A stretch of 17,208 bases of DNA from Acidobacteriaceae bacterium (GCA_003162255.1 PMMJ01000320.1:1-17208), one strand, 5' to 3'. Positions 1-8,118 are shown, counted from the stretch's first letter. The notes: generated by a model from the letters alone, not told the origin. Numbers and translations: made by a program.

Positions 1-1
1 A

Positions 2-22
2 CTAACGACTAGCGACCAACGA
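2..22. repeat. Degenerate 7-bp tandem repeat
   Basis: Three heptads in a row, ctaacga, ctagcga and ccaacga, end 20 bases before the first gene. The same 7-bp period recurs at 3257-3284 and 5163-5223 with different base sequences. The left end may be cut by the window edge. Confidence 0.5.
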
Positions 23-41
23 CACTTATCGGAGAAGTCCT

Positions 42-794
42 GTGTTGAATGACAAGCCCCAATCTCCCGACGATCGCCTGCAGCAGGAATTCAACCGTTG
101 GGCCGATAACGGTGAAGGCGCGAAGATGGAGCGCCATCACCTCGACATCACCGAGAAGACGATGCGCCGCATGGATCTGCGTCCGGGTGGGCGTATTCTC
201 GATCTCGGCTGCGGATCGGGGTGGGCGACCCGACTGCTGGCGCGCATGGTGGGCGAGGGGCCACAGGGATTTGGGCAGGTGGTAGGCGTCGATATTTCCG
301 ATGAGATGGTGCGGCAGGCGCGGGCTGCTTCGAAGGAATTTGACAACGTGATGTTTGTTGTCGGATCGGCGGCGCAGATTCCCTGGGAAGAAAACTTCTT
401 CGACAAAGTGCTTTCCGTGGAATCGTTTTATTACTATCCCGATCAGGAACGCGCGCTGGCCGAGCTGTTTCGCGTCATGGCGCCGCATGGGCGGCTGTTC
501 ATTCTGATCAATCTCTATAAAGATAATCCGTACTCGCTGCAATGGGTGCCGAAGTTGAAAGTGCCGGTGCAGGTCCGTTCAGCGGCGGAGTACGTCGATT
601 TGCTGAAGAAGCACGCGTTCGAAAATGTCGAGTACGCACAGATTCCCGACGACACGCCCACGCCCGACGGCTACCAGACTACTTCGTTCCACAGTCTCGA
701 CGATATGAAAGCATTCAAGCGGATTGGCGCGCTGCTGCTGATGGCATCGAAGCCGGATGTGCGGAATCCGGCGCCGGGGTACACGATCTATTAG
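42..794 (+). CDS. Class I SAM-dependent methyltransferase
   Basis: A 250-residue protein that should transfer a methyl group from S-adenosylmethionine to an unknown acceptor in the cytoplasm. The Rossmann-fold motif I is ILDLGCGSG at residues 52-60, followed by VVGVDIS at 80-86, where the acidic D84 would bind the ribose. A segment at about 119-132 (FFDKVLSVESFYYY) and the post-motif helix and strand ELFRVMAPHGRLFI at 141-154 match the Methyltransf_11 group. Length is normal for this family. The start is GTG, chosen because GGAGAAG at 31-37 lies at good ribosome-binding distance and no ATG in frame is nearby. The C-terminal third (about 175-250) is specific to the protein and probably selects the substrate. 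The neighbours give no hint of a pathway. The family call is firm; the substrate is unknown. Confidence 0.9.
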   Translation: MLNDKPQSPDDRLQQEFNRWADNGEGAKMERHHLDITEKTMRRMDLRPGGRILDLGCGSGWATRLLARMVGEGPQGFGQVVGVDISDEMVRQARAASKEFDNVMFVVGSAAQIPWEENFFDKVLSVESFYYYPDQERALAELFRVMAPHGRLFILINLYKDNPYSLQWVPKLKVPVQVRSAAEYVDLLKKHAFENVEYAQIPDDTPTPDGYQTTSFHSLDDMKAFKRIGALLLMASKPDVRNPAPGYTIY

Positions 795-890
795 CGGCGC
801 ACTTTCCTTTTGGAACAAATGGCAGCTGTCGGTGTCTGAATAAGCAGGGCGTCCGAACCTGAAAGTTCTGAACACCGGTGGAGGGGTTTC

Positions 891-1562
891 ATGCGAGGGC
901 ACCTTCTGCGCACGGTCATAGTCCTCAGTCTACTTATCGTAACTGCGCTGCTCGCAGCGAACCGATACCCCGATCAGCTGTACCACTCTTGGGAGTGGGC
1001 AAGGGGGTGGGGAACGATCCTGACGACTCGGAACAACTACGGATTCCTCGCAGCGAAGAACCCAAACCTCAGGTTTGTCGGTGATGTACTAGCTCCACCG
1101 TTTATGCCGCGGAAATCAAGCGCACCGCCGCAGCTCTACACCGACGTGGACGGTTACGCAGAATTCGAAGCGTGGCTTGGGAAGATGGGGCTGCCGCGAC
1201 CAGTGATGATCAACAAGGAATCATCGGAATCTGTTGAATCAAATCGCTGCCTGCCACCGGAAGTACGGCAAAGACTAGCAGGCGCAGTAATCGACTTTGC
1301 AGCCAACAATACGGGAAACTGGCGGTTTGAGTTTGGGCGTATGAAGGGCCATCAACTCGGCATCACACAGGAACGAAGCCGGTCTCGCTCAGAGGTTTCT
1401 TTTTCTGCAGTCGGGTTCAATCAGGATAGAACCCTTGCAGTGTTGTACGCCACATACTCCTGTGGAGGACGCTGCGGTCGCGGCACCTACTACGTATTGG
1501 AAAAACACAATGGTCAGTGGGACGCCGTGAGCTCGATCGAACGCTGCGGCTGGATTTCATAG
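891..1562 (+). CDS. Exported or membrane-anchored protein of unknown function
   Basis: 223 residues. I do not recognise a named family. Residues 6-22 form one hydrophobic helix behind a short Arg/His-containing N terminus, so the protein is exported or anchored with its bulk outside the cytoplasm. The C-terminal domain has a pattern common in bacterial proteins of unknown function: VGFNQDRTLAVLYATYSC, then CGGRCG (C191, C195), then YYVLEKHNGQWDAV, with a last cysteine at C219. The repeated beta-strand character and paired cysteines suggest a small disulphide-stabilised extracytoplasmic fold. The ATG at 891 is preceded by a GGAGGGG run ending near 886, which supports this start. It lies 96 bases after the methyltransferase, with no clear promoter or terminator between, and converges with the DUF4097 gene. 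Confidence 0.75.
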   Translation: MRGHLLRTVIVLSLLIVTALLAANRYPDQLYHSWEWARGWGTILTTRNNYGFLAAKNPNLRFVGDVLAPPFMPRKSSAPPQLYTDVDGYAEFEAWLGKMGLPRPVMINKESSESVESNRCLPPEVRQRLAGAVIDFAANNTGNWRFEFGRMKGHQLGITQERSRSRSEVSFSAVGFNQDRTLAVLYATYSCGGRCGRGTYYVLEKHNGQWDAVSSIERCGWIS

Positions 1563-1607
1563 CTGTCACGAGCCCTCCGGATGGGCCCGGACCTTTCGCA
1601 TCCTACC

Positions 1608-2510
1608 TCAGATTTCATCGTCGTTCTTGTCATCTTCGCCATCGCCGTTGCGCTCACGCTCAAGGTTTTGCACCGGGCTCAGCGGACGATTATCGCTGGC
1701 GTGGCGAATCTCAATCTCGCCGTTCACATTGGAGAGCTTTACCAGCGTTCCGCCGCCGCCCAGTTGGCCGTGCAAACTATGGCCCACAAACTGGTGGCGT
1801 GTCACTGGCAAGCCGAATTCGTCAGAGATATTTCCTGAGACGGTGCTGGCTTTGAGTTCCGCTTTCGCGTCCGAGGGCAAGGTCACGCGCAGCCTGCCGT
1901 TCACCGACGACAGTTTCAGCTCCGACGAGGGCAGTTGATCCACGCTGGCATCGAGCTCGCCGTTGACCGTGTTCAGCTCCACCGGGCCTTGCAGGTTGTG
2001 CGCCTGAATCCGGCCGTTGACACAGGAAGCGTGGACTTCTCCCGCCACATCCTGCACATCGAGCCGCCCGTTGACCAGTTTGATCTCATCGAGCCGCGCC
2101 TGCCGCGGCACGGTGATCGTGTACTCCACGCTGGCCGGGTTGCCATGCTCGTCGTCGTTATGGAAATTGAAACTGTGATCGTGGCCCGGATACTCAGTGC
2201 GGATCGCGATTTCGTTCTGCTCGGCGCGAATCTCGATCTTGGCTTCATCGAGACGCTCCTTGCTCCAGGCGCTCTTCACCGCATCCACTTTGACTTCATC
2301 GCGGTCCCAGCCCGTGATATGGACCGGCCCATTGATATTCGCGATTTCAACGCGGCCCTGAGCGGAAAGCGGATAGACCTTGTGAAACTCCTCGGTCAGC
2401 CTGCCCTGCCCGTCCGAACCGGCAGCGCTGGAGATGAGGAAAATCGCCGCTATCGCGGCTACGACGACCGCCTCCACGATTGCCAGTCTGCGGAACTGTG
2501 CCTGCGTCAT
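1608..2510 (-). CDS. DUF4097 beta-strand repeat protein, membrane-anchored
   Basis: 300 residues. The N terminus has one hydrophobic segment at about 9-29, so the protein is anchored in the inner membrane or exported. The rest is a chain of short beta-strand repeats built on the VNG turn: NINGPVHITGW, LVNGRLDVQDV, CVNGRIQAHNL, TVNGELDASV, SVNGRLRVTLP and NVNGEIEIRH. This is the DUF4097 (putative adhesin/auto-transporter-like beta helix) pattern. Its molecular role is not established. The C terminus is highly charged (residues about 285-300, many D and E). The start ATG is supported by GGAGG five bases upstream. It is transcribed away from nuoB across about 180 bases and convergent with the preceding gene, so it is a single-gene unit here. 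The family call is good; function is unknown. Confidence 0.85.
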   Translation of the reverse strand: MTQAQFRRLAIVEAVVVAAIAAIFLISSAAGSDGQGRLTEEFHKVYPLSAQGRVEIANINGPVHITGWDRDEVKVDAVKSAWSKERLDEAKIEIRAEQNEIAIRTEYPGHDHSFNFHNDDEHGNPASVEYTITVPRQARLDEIKLVNGRLDVQDVAGEVHASCVNGRIQAHNLQGPVELNTVNGELDASVDQLPSSELKLSSVNGRLRVTLPSDAKAELKASTVSGNISDEFGLPVTRHQFVGHSLHGQLGGGGTLVKLSNVNGEIEIRHASDNRPLSPVQNLERERNGDGEDDKNDDEI

Positions 2511-2692
2511 AATGCCTCCGTGGCGTTTAGACGCGACAGCGGAGGTTTGGTTAGTGGCGGGACTTAACCACCTTGCGGATCGACGCTAGCCTGTCTGCTA
2601 GACTGCCTTGTCGATCAGATTGTGACCGGTATCACGCCCCGGTGCAGGGTGAGGATGTATTCTTGTAGGGATCGAGCAGAGAACGAGGCCCC

Positions 2693-3249
<557 letters not shown>

Positions 3250-3253
<4 letters not shown>

Positions 3254-3284
3254 CTGTCAGCCGTCAGCTATCAGCCGTCAGCTA
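3250..3284. repeat. 7-bp tandem repeat after nuoB
   Basis: A 14-bp unit, tcagccgtcagcta, is perfectly repeated twice (3257-3270 and 3271-3284). Each unit is itself two heptads, tcagccg and tcagcta. A further imperfect heptad, atagctg, overlaps the nuoB stop codon. This is a minisatellite, not a CRISPR, because there are no spacers. Confidence 0.8.
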
Positions 3285-3304
3285 AACCAATCCTATATAC
3301 TCTT

Positions 3305-3365
3305 GTCATCCTGAGCGCCGCCTGAGCCGCGCTTGCGCGGTGAGGGCAAGTCGAAGGACCCCTAC
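3305..3365. repeat. Dispersed intergenic repeat, GTCATCCTGAGCG type
   Basis: The edges GTCATCCTGAGCG (3305-3317) and AGTCGAAGGACCCCTA match a dispersed intergenic element that I recall from Acidobacteriota and other genomes. In its centre is a perfect 6-bp stem, ccgcgc (3327-3332) and gcgcgg (3335-3340). It fills most of the spacer between nuoB and the Rieske gene. Only one copy is in this window, so the repeat status rests on memory, not on what is seen here. Confidence 0.55.
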
Positions 3366-3392
3366 GTTCAGCATGACCTTCCGTGAGCGGAC

Positions 3393-3695
3393 ATGCCTTT
3401 CATCAAGCTCGCCTCTGAATCCGACCTCCCTGCAGTCAACGAGGCCAAAGAATTCCCCTGCGGCAACAAGACCATCTGCGTCGCCAACGTGAACGGCGAG
3501 ATCAGCGCCATGGATAACATCTGCCTGCATCGCGGAGGCCCGCTCGGCCAGGGCGTGATCTCAGGCGGAAAAGTCGTCTGCCCATGGCATGGCTGGGAGT
3601 GGGATCCGAAGACGGGCGAGGCCGGTCCGCCGGGAGCGAAGATTGCGGTGTATCCGGTAAGGATCGAGGGCGGGGATGTGCTGATCGAAATCTAG
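3393..3695 (+). CDS. Small Rieske [2Fe-2S] ferredoxin-like protein
   Basis: 100 residues, a stand-alone Rieske domain like the ferredoxin components of aromatic dioxygenases or NirD. The two cluster motifs are intact: C44-L-H46 in NICLHRGGPLGQG and C63-P-W-H66 in VVCPWHGWEWD. One Cys and one His from each bind the [2Fe-2S] cluster. There is no signal peptide or membrane helix, so it is a soluble cytoplasmic electron carrier. No oxygenase or reductase partner is in the window. The neighbour is nuoB, 139 bases upstream, beyond two repeat elements, so co-transcription is uncertain. The ATG at 3393 follows a weak purine stretch (GAGCGGAC). The domain call is firm; the redox partner is unknown. 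Confidence 0.9.
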   Translation: MPFIKLASESDLPAVNEAKEFPCGNKTICVANVNGEISAMDNICLHRGGPLGQGVISGGKVVCPWHGWEWDPKTGEAGPPGAKIAVYPVRIEGGDVLIEI

Positions 3696-3703
3696 TCCGG
3701 TCA

Positions 3704-3865
3704 CGTAGCCCCGGACGCATTCGTCCGGGGCACCGAGCGAAAGCATCAGAGAACGCAGCCGGTTCTTGCCGTCCGACTTCGGCCAGCAACTGTTTGGCAA
3801 CAAAATAATCACAGCGTAGCAACTACCGGGCTTTGCCCGGCGGGGCGGACGAATGCGTCCCCCTA
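3704..3865. repeat. REP-doublet-like pair of inverted palindromes
   Basis: Two copies of one motif face each other. On the plus strand, CGTAG is followed by the core ggacgcattcgtcc (3713-3726), set in a perfect 10-bp stem (3708-3717 with 3722-3731, loop catt). On the minus strand, CGTAG is again followed by the same 14-base core (3847-3860 on the plus strand as ggacgaatgcgtcc). Between them is another hairpin, ccgggc ttt gcccgg (3826-3840). The second copy ends at the DUF1501 stop codon. The arrangement sits between convergent genes and could also help end transcription from both sides, but no U-tract follows either stem. Confidence 0.7.
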
Positions 3866-5146
3866 CGCGAGCAATTTTACGAAATGCTCCGCCTGCCCAT
3901 CAAATCCCGGAAACACCGTCTTCAAATCCTTATTCCCCAGATAGCGCGACACGACTTCGCTGAGCACCAGCCTGAAGTCCGTGGTCACGGCCAAATCGCG
4001 GCCTTCATACAACTGCGCTTGGTCGAGCCCCGGCCAACGGCCATAGACTTTGCCGCCCTTCACCGGACCGCCAAGTACGAACATTACGTTGGCGTGGCCG
4101 TGGTCGGTGCCGCGGTTTCCATTTTCTCGTGCTGTCCGGCCGAATTCTGACATGGTGACGACCACCGTGTCTTCTCCGAGATCGCCGAGATCGGTCCAGA
4201 AGGCGGCGATCGATTGCGAAAAGTCGCCGAGCACGTTGGCGATCTGGCCTTGCGTGCTGCCTTCATTGACGTGGTGGTCCCAGCCTCCGATATCGGCGAA
4301 GGCCACTTGCACGCCGAGATTCGCCTTGATCAGTTGCGCCAGTTGCTTCAGGCTGTCGCCGAAGTGTCCCTTGGGATAGTTCGCATTGGGCGCCGCCGTG
4401 TAGTGCGCGGGATCGACGGCCTTCAGCGTCTTGACCGCGTCGAAGGTTTCCTGGCCGGTGCCGTGCAACACGGAGTCGACCGAGTGATCGTACATGGCTT
4501 CGAAAGTGTTCGACATCGGTGCCGCGTTGGGATTTTTTCCGCCGACGGAGAAATCGTTGAGGTTGTTGACCGCGATCGCCGGCTCTTTGCCGGAGAGAAT
4601 GCGCGGCAGCGATGGCCCCAGCGCAATGGCGCGGAAGGCCGACTTGTCGGGCGCGGATTTATCGGCGGCGGATTTTCCGGCAGCTGATTTTCCAGCAGGA
4701 AACTCGCGCAAGGCGCGATTCAGCCAGCCGTCGTCCGTGACCTTTACGCCCGGCGTTCCCGATTCCATGAAGTCCTGCGCATCGAAGTGCGAGCGCGTCG
4801 GATCGGGACTTCCGGCGGCGTGCACGATGGCGAGATGTTTCTGTTTCCAGAGCGGCTGAAAAGACGCCATCGCCGGATGCAATCCAAAAAAGCCGTCGAG
4901 ATCAAGCACGGATTTCTGAGGGATGTTGATGGTCGGCCGCATGGCGTAGTAACTCGGCTCGCCGTGAGGCACAACGATGTTGAGTCCGTCCGCCGCGCCG
5001 CGCTGGAAAATCACGACGAGTCGTTTGGTGCGCATTCCGGGGTCAATCGCGCCCAAAGCCGCGCGCGTAAGAAAGCTCGGCAGCGCCGCCGTGCCGACCA
5101 CAACCAGCGCTCCGTTGCGAAGAAAAATGCGTCGAGTGATGGACAT
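3863..5146 (-). CDS. DUF1501 exported protein with Tat-like signal
   Basis: 427 residues from the chosen start. The family belongs to the alkaline-phosphatase/sulfatase-like fold and its activity is not established. The N terminus SITRRIFLRNG plus a hydrophobic stretch looks like a twin-arginine signal ending near ALGAIDP, so it is exported folded. Family marks are FQRGAADGLNIVVPH, then GGWDHHVNEG, then TMSEFGRTARENGNRGTDHG and GGPVKGGKVYGRWPGL. I use ATG at 5146, not 5185, because AGAGG lies eight bases upstream of it and it starts exactly at the signal peptide. Residues 151-170 are a tandem repeat of AGKSA-like units that interrupts the domain. It lies 78 bases after the DUF1800 gene on the same strand, the usual pairing for these families, so the two are probably co-transcribed and act together outside the cytoplasm. 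Confidence 0.9.
   Translation of the reverse strand: MSITRRIFLRNGALVVVGTAALPSFLTRAALGAIDPGMRTKRLVVIFQRGAADGLNIVVPHGEPSYYAMRPTINIPQKSVLDLDGFFGLHPAMASFQPLWKQKHLAIVHAAGSPDPTRSHFDAQDFMESGTPGVKVTDDGWLNRALREFPAGKSAAGKSAADKSAPDKSAFRAIALGPSLPRILSGKEPAIAVNNLNDFSVGGKNPNAAPMSNTFEAMYDHSVDSVLHGTGQETFDAVKTLKAVDPAHYTAAPNANYPKGHFGDSLKQLAQLIKANLGVQVAFADIGGWDHHVNEGSTQGQIANVLGDFSQSIAAFWTDLGDLGEDTVVVTMSEFGRTARENGNRGTDHGHANVMFVLGGPVKGGKVYGRWPGLDQAQLYEGRDLAVTTDFRLVLSEVVSRYLGNKDLKTVFPGFDGQAEHFVKLLA
4637..4696 (-). repeat. Four in-frame 15-bp repeats inside DUF1501 gene
   Basis: Four consecutive 15-base units encode AGKSA, AGKSA, ADKSA and PDKSA (residues 151-170). The units differ at a few bases each. Copy number could vary between strains without changing frame. 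Confidence 0.85.
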
Positions 5147-5162
5147 GTAGAACCTCTGCTTC

Positions 5163-5223
5163 GAGCTACGCGCTACGCGCTGCAAGTGAACGGTTGCTCG
5201 TAGCTCGCGGCTCGTAGCTCGCA
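5163..5223. repeat. Heptad repeats between DUF1800 and DUF1501
   Basis: The left block reads gagctac, gcgctac, gcgctgc (5163-5183). The right block reads gctcgta, gctcgcg, gctcgta, gctcgca (5196-5223), a 14-bp unit twice with one change. The two blocks are inverted to each other: gagctacg (5163-5170) pairs with cgtagctc (5199-5206). It occupies nearly the whole spacer of this two-gene unit, so a folded RNA between the two reading frames is possible. Confidence 0.75.
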
Positions 5224-5224
5224 G

Positions 5225-7318
5225 CTATCTCCTCTGAAACTCCGGCGACCCCAGAATCAATCCCGTAATCGCGGCCACGTTTGGTGGACGCTTCGGATCA
5301 TCCAATCGCCGCTGACTGATCTTCGGGTCGTCCAATTGCTTGCTGATGGTATCGTGCGTTTGTTTGGAAATATCGCCTGCCAGCAGCGAATTTTCCAGGT
5401 TCGCCAGCGCCTGCTGCGCGTCGTTCGTTACTTCTGAAGCGCCATCCCCGGCCGTTCCCGCTGCCAAGTTGACGGAATCGACTCTGACTCCCCGTATCTT
5501 TCCTGCCGCCAGTCCCAGCGCGAAATTCATGCGTGCCAAAAGCGCCGAGGAGTTCACCCAAACGTCGGCTTTCATCGAATAGCCCGTCGGCGGCATCATG
5601 CCATACGGCATCATGCCCATGTTGTTGAGCGTGCCGACCAGTGCGCGGGCGCCCTCGACTTCGGCGCCGCTGGCGCGCACGGCGGAGACCACGAATTCCA
5701 GGGGCGTTTTCACTTTCGCGCGGTAGGCCTCCGGCGACCAGAACTCGGGCGACTTGAACATGGTGCGCATCACCTCGCGAATGTCGCCGTCTTTCTTCAG
5801 GAAGGTTTTGGTCATGCGATCGACCAGCGCGCCCGGAGGATCGTCGGAAACAAAGCGCATCGCCAGTTTTTGCGAAATGAAGTGCGCCGTCTTGGGATTG
5901 TGCGCCAGCAGGTGCAGTACTTCCAGCCCTTCCTTCTCGCCGCTTTCCTTGACGCGATGTCCGAGGATCATCTTGTCGCCGGGCTCATGCATGCGCGGCT
6001 CGAAGCGGAAGTCTCCGCCTTTTCTCGGCTGCTCCAGCGTCCATCCGGTGAACACCTTGGCCACTTCGGTCACATCTTTCTGCGAGTAGCCGCCGTTGAC
6101 GCTAAGCGTGTGCAGTTCCATCAGTTCGCGGCCGTAGTTCTCGTTCAGGCCGCTGGCTTGCCTGCCTTTGCCCGGTGGACGTTTAGTCGGAGGGGAACCA
6201 TAGCGGCGCGGGTGCGGTGGAATTCCGAGAGCGATTTCCGAGTTCGGTCCGACGCTCAGCCAGTTGTCAAGATAGAACAGCATTGCCGGGCTCTTCGCGG
6301 TCGCCACCAGCAGGTCTTCGAATTTCCCCAGCACGTGCGGGCGGATGGCGTCACGCTCGTAGCTCGTGAGCAGATAACGGTCGGCGCCCTTGTTGATGAA
6401 CACGTTGAAGTGGTTAAACCAGAAGTCGGTCATCACTTCGTCGAGCTGCCGTTCGCTGTAGATCGCGCGCAGCAGCTTGGCCTGCATCAACTCGTCGACC
6501 ACCACCTGCTCGGGGTTGTTGAGCGCCATTACCGTTTCTTTCTGTTGCGGGCTCATTCCCTCCATCAATGCGTCTGCCCTGGCGCCTTTGGCGGTGGTGG
6601 CGAGTGCCCGCCGATCTTCGGGCGACATTTGCAGAATTTGTTTCATGCGCTCGTCGGGCGGCAGATCGAGAAGGTCCTGCGTTTTGAGATTCGCGAGCTG
6701 GAGTTCTTCGCGGCGTCGCATCGGGTCGGAGCCGGCAGGTTGGGCGCTGTCGGAGAAGACGGGGCAAGCCCCGTCTTTGCAGGTGGTTTCGGTGCCGGAA
6801 GCATTCTGCGCGTCGCTGCTCGCCGCATTGCTCTTGGCCGCATCTTCTTTCCGTTCCTGCTTGTCCTCGTAGCGCTGGAGTTGCGCCCCGTAAACCGCCC
6901 GCTTCGTGGGATCGCGCGGCAGCGAGGCTTTCCCATCGGCAATCTGCTTGATCAACTGGTTGGGAGGAAAATTCTCGACGATCTCTTTCGTGTCCATGCG
7001 CAGCGTACGGAACGGATCGAGCCTCGCCTCAGCCGCCGAGTCATCAATCTTATCGGGATGGAGTTGGAGTTCGATCCACTTATCAACGCCCATCTGCCAG
7101 ACCCGCTCCACGTCGCCGGGCCGCGGACCGAATGTCAGCCGGTTCAGGGCGTGGACGGCGCGCTTCCGGTCGTCCATACGCATCGGCATCGCCCCGGCGG
7201 TTTTGTCCTTCCTTCGGCCGAGTGCGAACTGAGTCGTGAGCCCCGCCGCCACAAGCAAGGCAGCTGCCACCAGCAAGCGGCGTCTGCGCACAGGCATTCC
7301 CATCCTGATTGGCCTCAT
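5225..7318 (-). CDS. DUF1800 exported protein
   Basis: 697 residues. The family is widespread, almost always beside DUF1501, and has no proven activity. An Arg-rich start (PVRRRRLL) followed by a hydrophobic segment to about residue 33 is an export signal. The domain begins with HALNRLTFGPRPGDVERVW at about 56-74. Other family marks are DFWFNHFNVF, then ENYGRELMELHTLSVNGGYS, then VTEVAKVFTGWTLEQ, then LAHNPKTAHFISQKLAMRFV and MFKSPEFWSPEAYRAKVKTP. Residues about 150-200 form a low-complexity, Ser/Ala/Asp-rich insert that contains a palindromic repeat. ATG 7318, 7303 and 7297 are all possible starts; none has a clear ribosome-binding site. First gene of the probable DUF1800-DUF1501 unit. Confidence 0.92.
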   Translation of the reverse strand: MRPIRMGMPVRRRRLLVAAALLVAAGLTTQFALGRRKDKTAGAMPMRMDDRKRAVHALNRLTFGPRPGDVERVWQMGVDKWIELQLHPDKIDDSAAEARLDPFRTLRMDTKEIVENFPPNQLIKQIADGKASLPRDPTKRAVYGAQLQRYEDKQERKEDAAKSNAASSDAQNASGTETTCKDGACPVFSDSAQPAGSDPMRRREELQLANLKTQDLLDLPPDERMKQILQMSPEDRRALATTAKGARADALMEGMSPQQKETVMALNNPEQVVVDELMQAKLLRAIYSERQLDEVMTDFWFNHFNVFINKGADRYLLTSYERDAIRPHVLGKFEDLLVATAKSPAMLFYLDNWLSVGPNSEIALGIPPHPRRYGSPPTKRPPGKGRQASGLNENYGRELMELHTLSVNGGYSQKDVTEVAKVFTGWTLEQPRKGGDFRFEPRMHEPGDKMILGHRVKESGEKEGLEVLHLLAHNPKTAHFISQKLAMRFVSDDPPGALVDRMTKTFLKKDGDIREVMRTMFKSPEFWSPEAYRAKVKTPLEFVVSAVRASGAEVEGARALVGTLNNMGMMPYGMMPPTGYSMKADVWVNSSALLARMNFALGLAAGKIRGVRVDSVNLAAGTAGDGASEVTNDAQQALANLENSLLAGDISKQTHDTISKQLDDPKISQRRLDDPKRPPNVAAITGLILGSPEFQRR
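6756..6777. repeat. 10-bp-arm palindrome inside the DUF1800 gene
   Basis: Arms aagacggggc (6756-6765) and gccccgtctt (6768-6777) are perfectly complementary across a 2-base centre. It lies in the weakly constrained insert at about residues 181-188 of DUF1800, where it encodes part of KDGACPVF. It resembles dispersed intergenic palindromes rather than ordinary coding sequence. Confidence 0.65.
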
Positions 7319-7371
7319 TAGGATTGAACCCGGACCCCAGGAAAAGTTGCTGCAAGGTTGGAACTCAAGTA

Positions 7372-7435
7372 GGTTTCAAAGTTTCATGGTTTCAAGGTAA
7401 AGCCGCAGTTTATGACTCCGAAACTTTGAAACCTG
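7372..7435. repeat. 15-bp perfect inverted repeat with 8-bp tandem units
   Basis: aggtttcaaagtttc (7372-7386) is the exact reverse complement of gaaactttgaaacct (7421-7435), with 34 bases between. The left arm also begins an 8-bp tandem repeat: aggtttca, aagtttca, tggtttca (7372-7395). It lies just beyond the PilZ gene stop on the minus strand and ahead of DUF1800, so it could insulate the two transcripts. There is no U-tract. Confidence 0.8.
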
Positions 7436-7440
7436 GTGGT

Positions 7441-8118
7441 TCAGCCTTTCAATTGCGCCACGTAGGCTTTTCCGGCTTGCGACTTGCGGGCGGTGCTGTC
7501 GACGAATTTAAGGAATTCCCGGAGGTGTTCTTTTTCCGACAGTTCCGCTTCGGAGAATTTCACCCGAACACCAAACGACGGCGCGCTGCGCGTCGCGACT
7601 CCGCTGATGATGACGCCTTTCACCCAGATCTTGCCGCTGGCCACCCACAACCCGATCTCCAGGGCCTTGCCTGCGGGCACGGCGCCGGCGGTCTCGACCA
7701 TGCATCCGCCGCGGCCCACATTCGCCAAATTGCCCCACACCGGCTCTTCTATGCCCTCAATGTGTATTTCCACTGCAACGTAGCATTTGATCCGGTGAAA
7801 ACGGCGGCGATCCGATTCCAATAGCGGAGTGAATAAGTCCGGTTCGAAGGGAGGCGTTTCATTCACCGGTTCGGGATGAGGTAGTACGGCAGGTGGCGCC
7901 GGCACGGCGGCCACGGCTACGTTTGTCTGAGTTCCGCGGGCCTTGACGGCAGCGTCTTTAATTTCGCGCATTGCCCGCAGCAACGCCGCTTCGCGCTGTT
8001 CCGGAGGAACCTCGCGATAGGTCTGGAGCAGCTTCCCGAGATGGCTGACCAGGTCGGGATCTGTGAGCAGGCGCGTCCAGTCCGATCCTTTTGGCGACGG
8101 TTTCGTGGCTTCGCTCAT
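7441..8118 (-). CDS. PilZ-domain protein, possible c-di-GMP receptor
   Basis: 225 residues, cytoplasmic. The N-terminal part (about 11-62) is helical and charged; residues 63-95 are a Pro/Ala-rich linker; the PilZ domain runs from about 101 to 200. The first binding motif RxxxR is present (R105 to R109 in DRRRFHRIKC). The second, normally (D/N)xSxxG, reads N133-V-G-R-G-G138, with Gly in place of the Ser. The closing strand pair IWVKGVIISG and FGVRVKF fits the fold. I start at ATG 8118 because GAGGGGAG lies about ten bases upstream; the longer frame to 8313 adds unlikely sequence. The gene is single and divergent from the efflux operon. Loss of the Ser may weaken c-di-GMP binding, so a receptor role is likely but not certain. 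Confidence 0.82.
   Translation of the reverse strand: MSEATKPSPKGSDWTRLLTDPDLVSHLGKLLQTYREVPPEQREAALLRAMREIKDAAVKARGTQTNVAVAAVPAPPAVLPHPEPVNETPPFEPDLFTPLLESDRRRFHRIKCYVAVEIHIEGIEEPVWGNLANVGRGGCMVETAGAVPAGKALEIGLWVASGKIWVKGVIISGVATRSAPSFGVRVKFSEAELSEKEHLREFLKFVDSTARKSQAGKAYVAQLKG

Noticed and set aside
3708..3731. Rho-independent terminator after the Rieske gene
   Set aside because: The stem is strong but no U-tract follows it; the repeated core at 3847-3860 makes a REP-type element the better reading.
5870..7321. Plus-strand open frame of 483 codons
   Set aside because: It lies wholly opposite DUF1800, which has clear family motifs. Its translation is His/Arg/Val-rich with no domain character and no ribosome-binding site.
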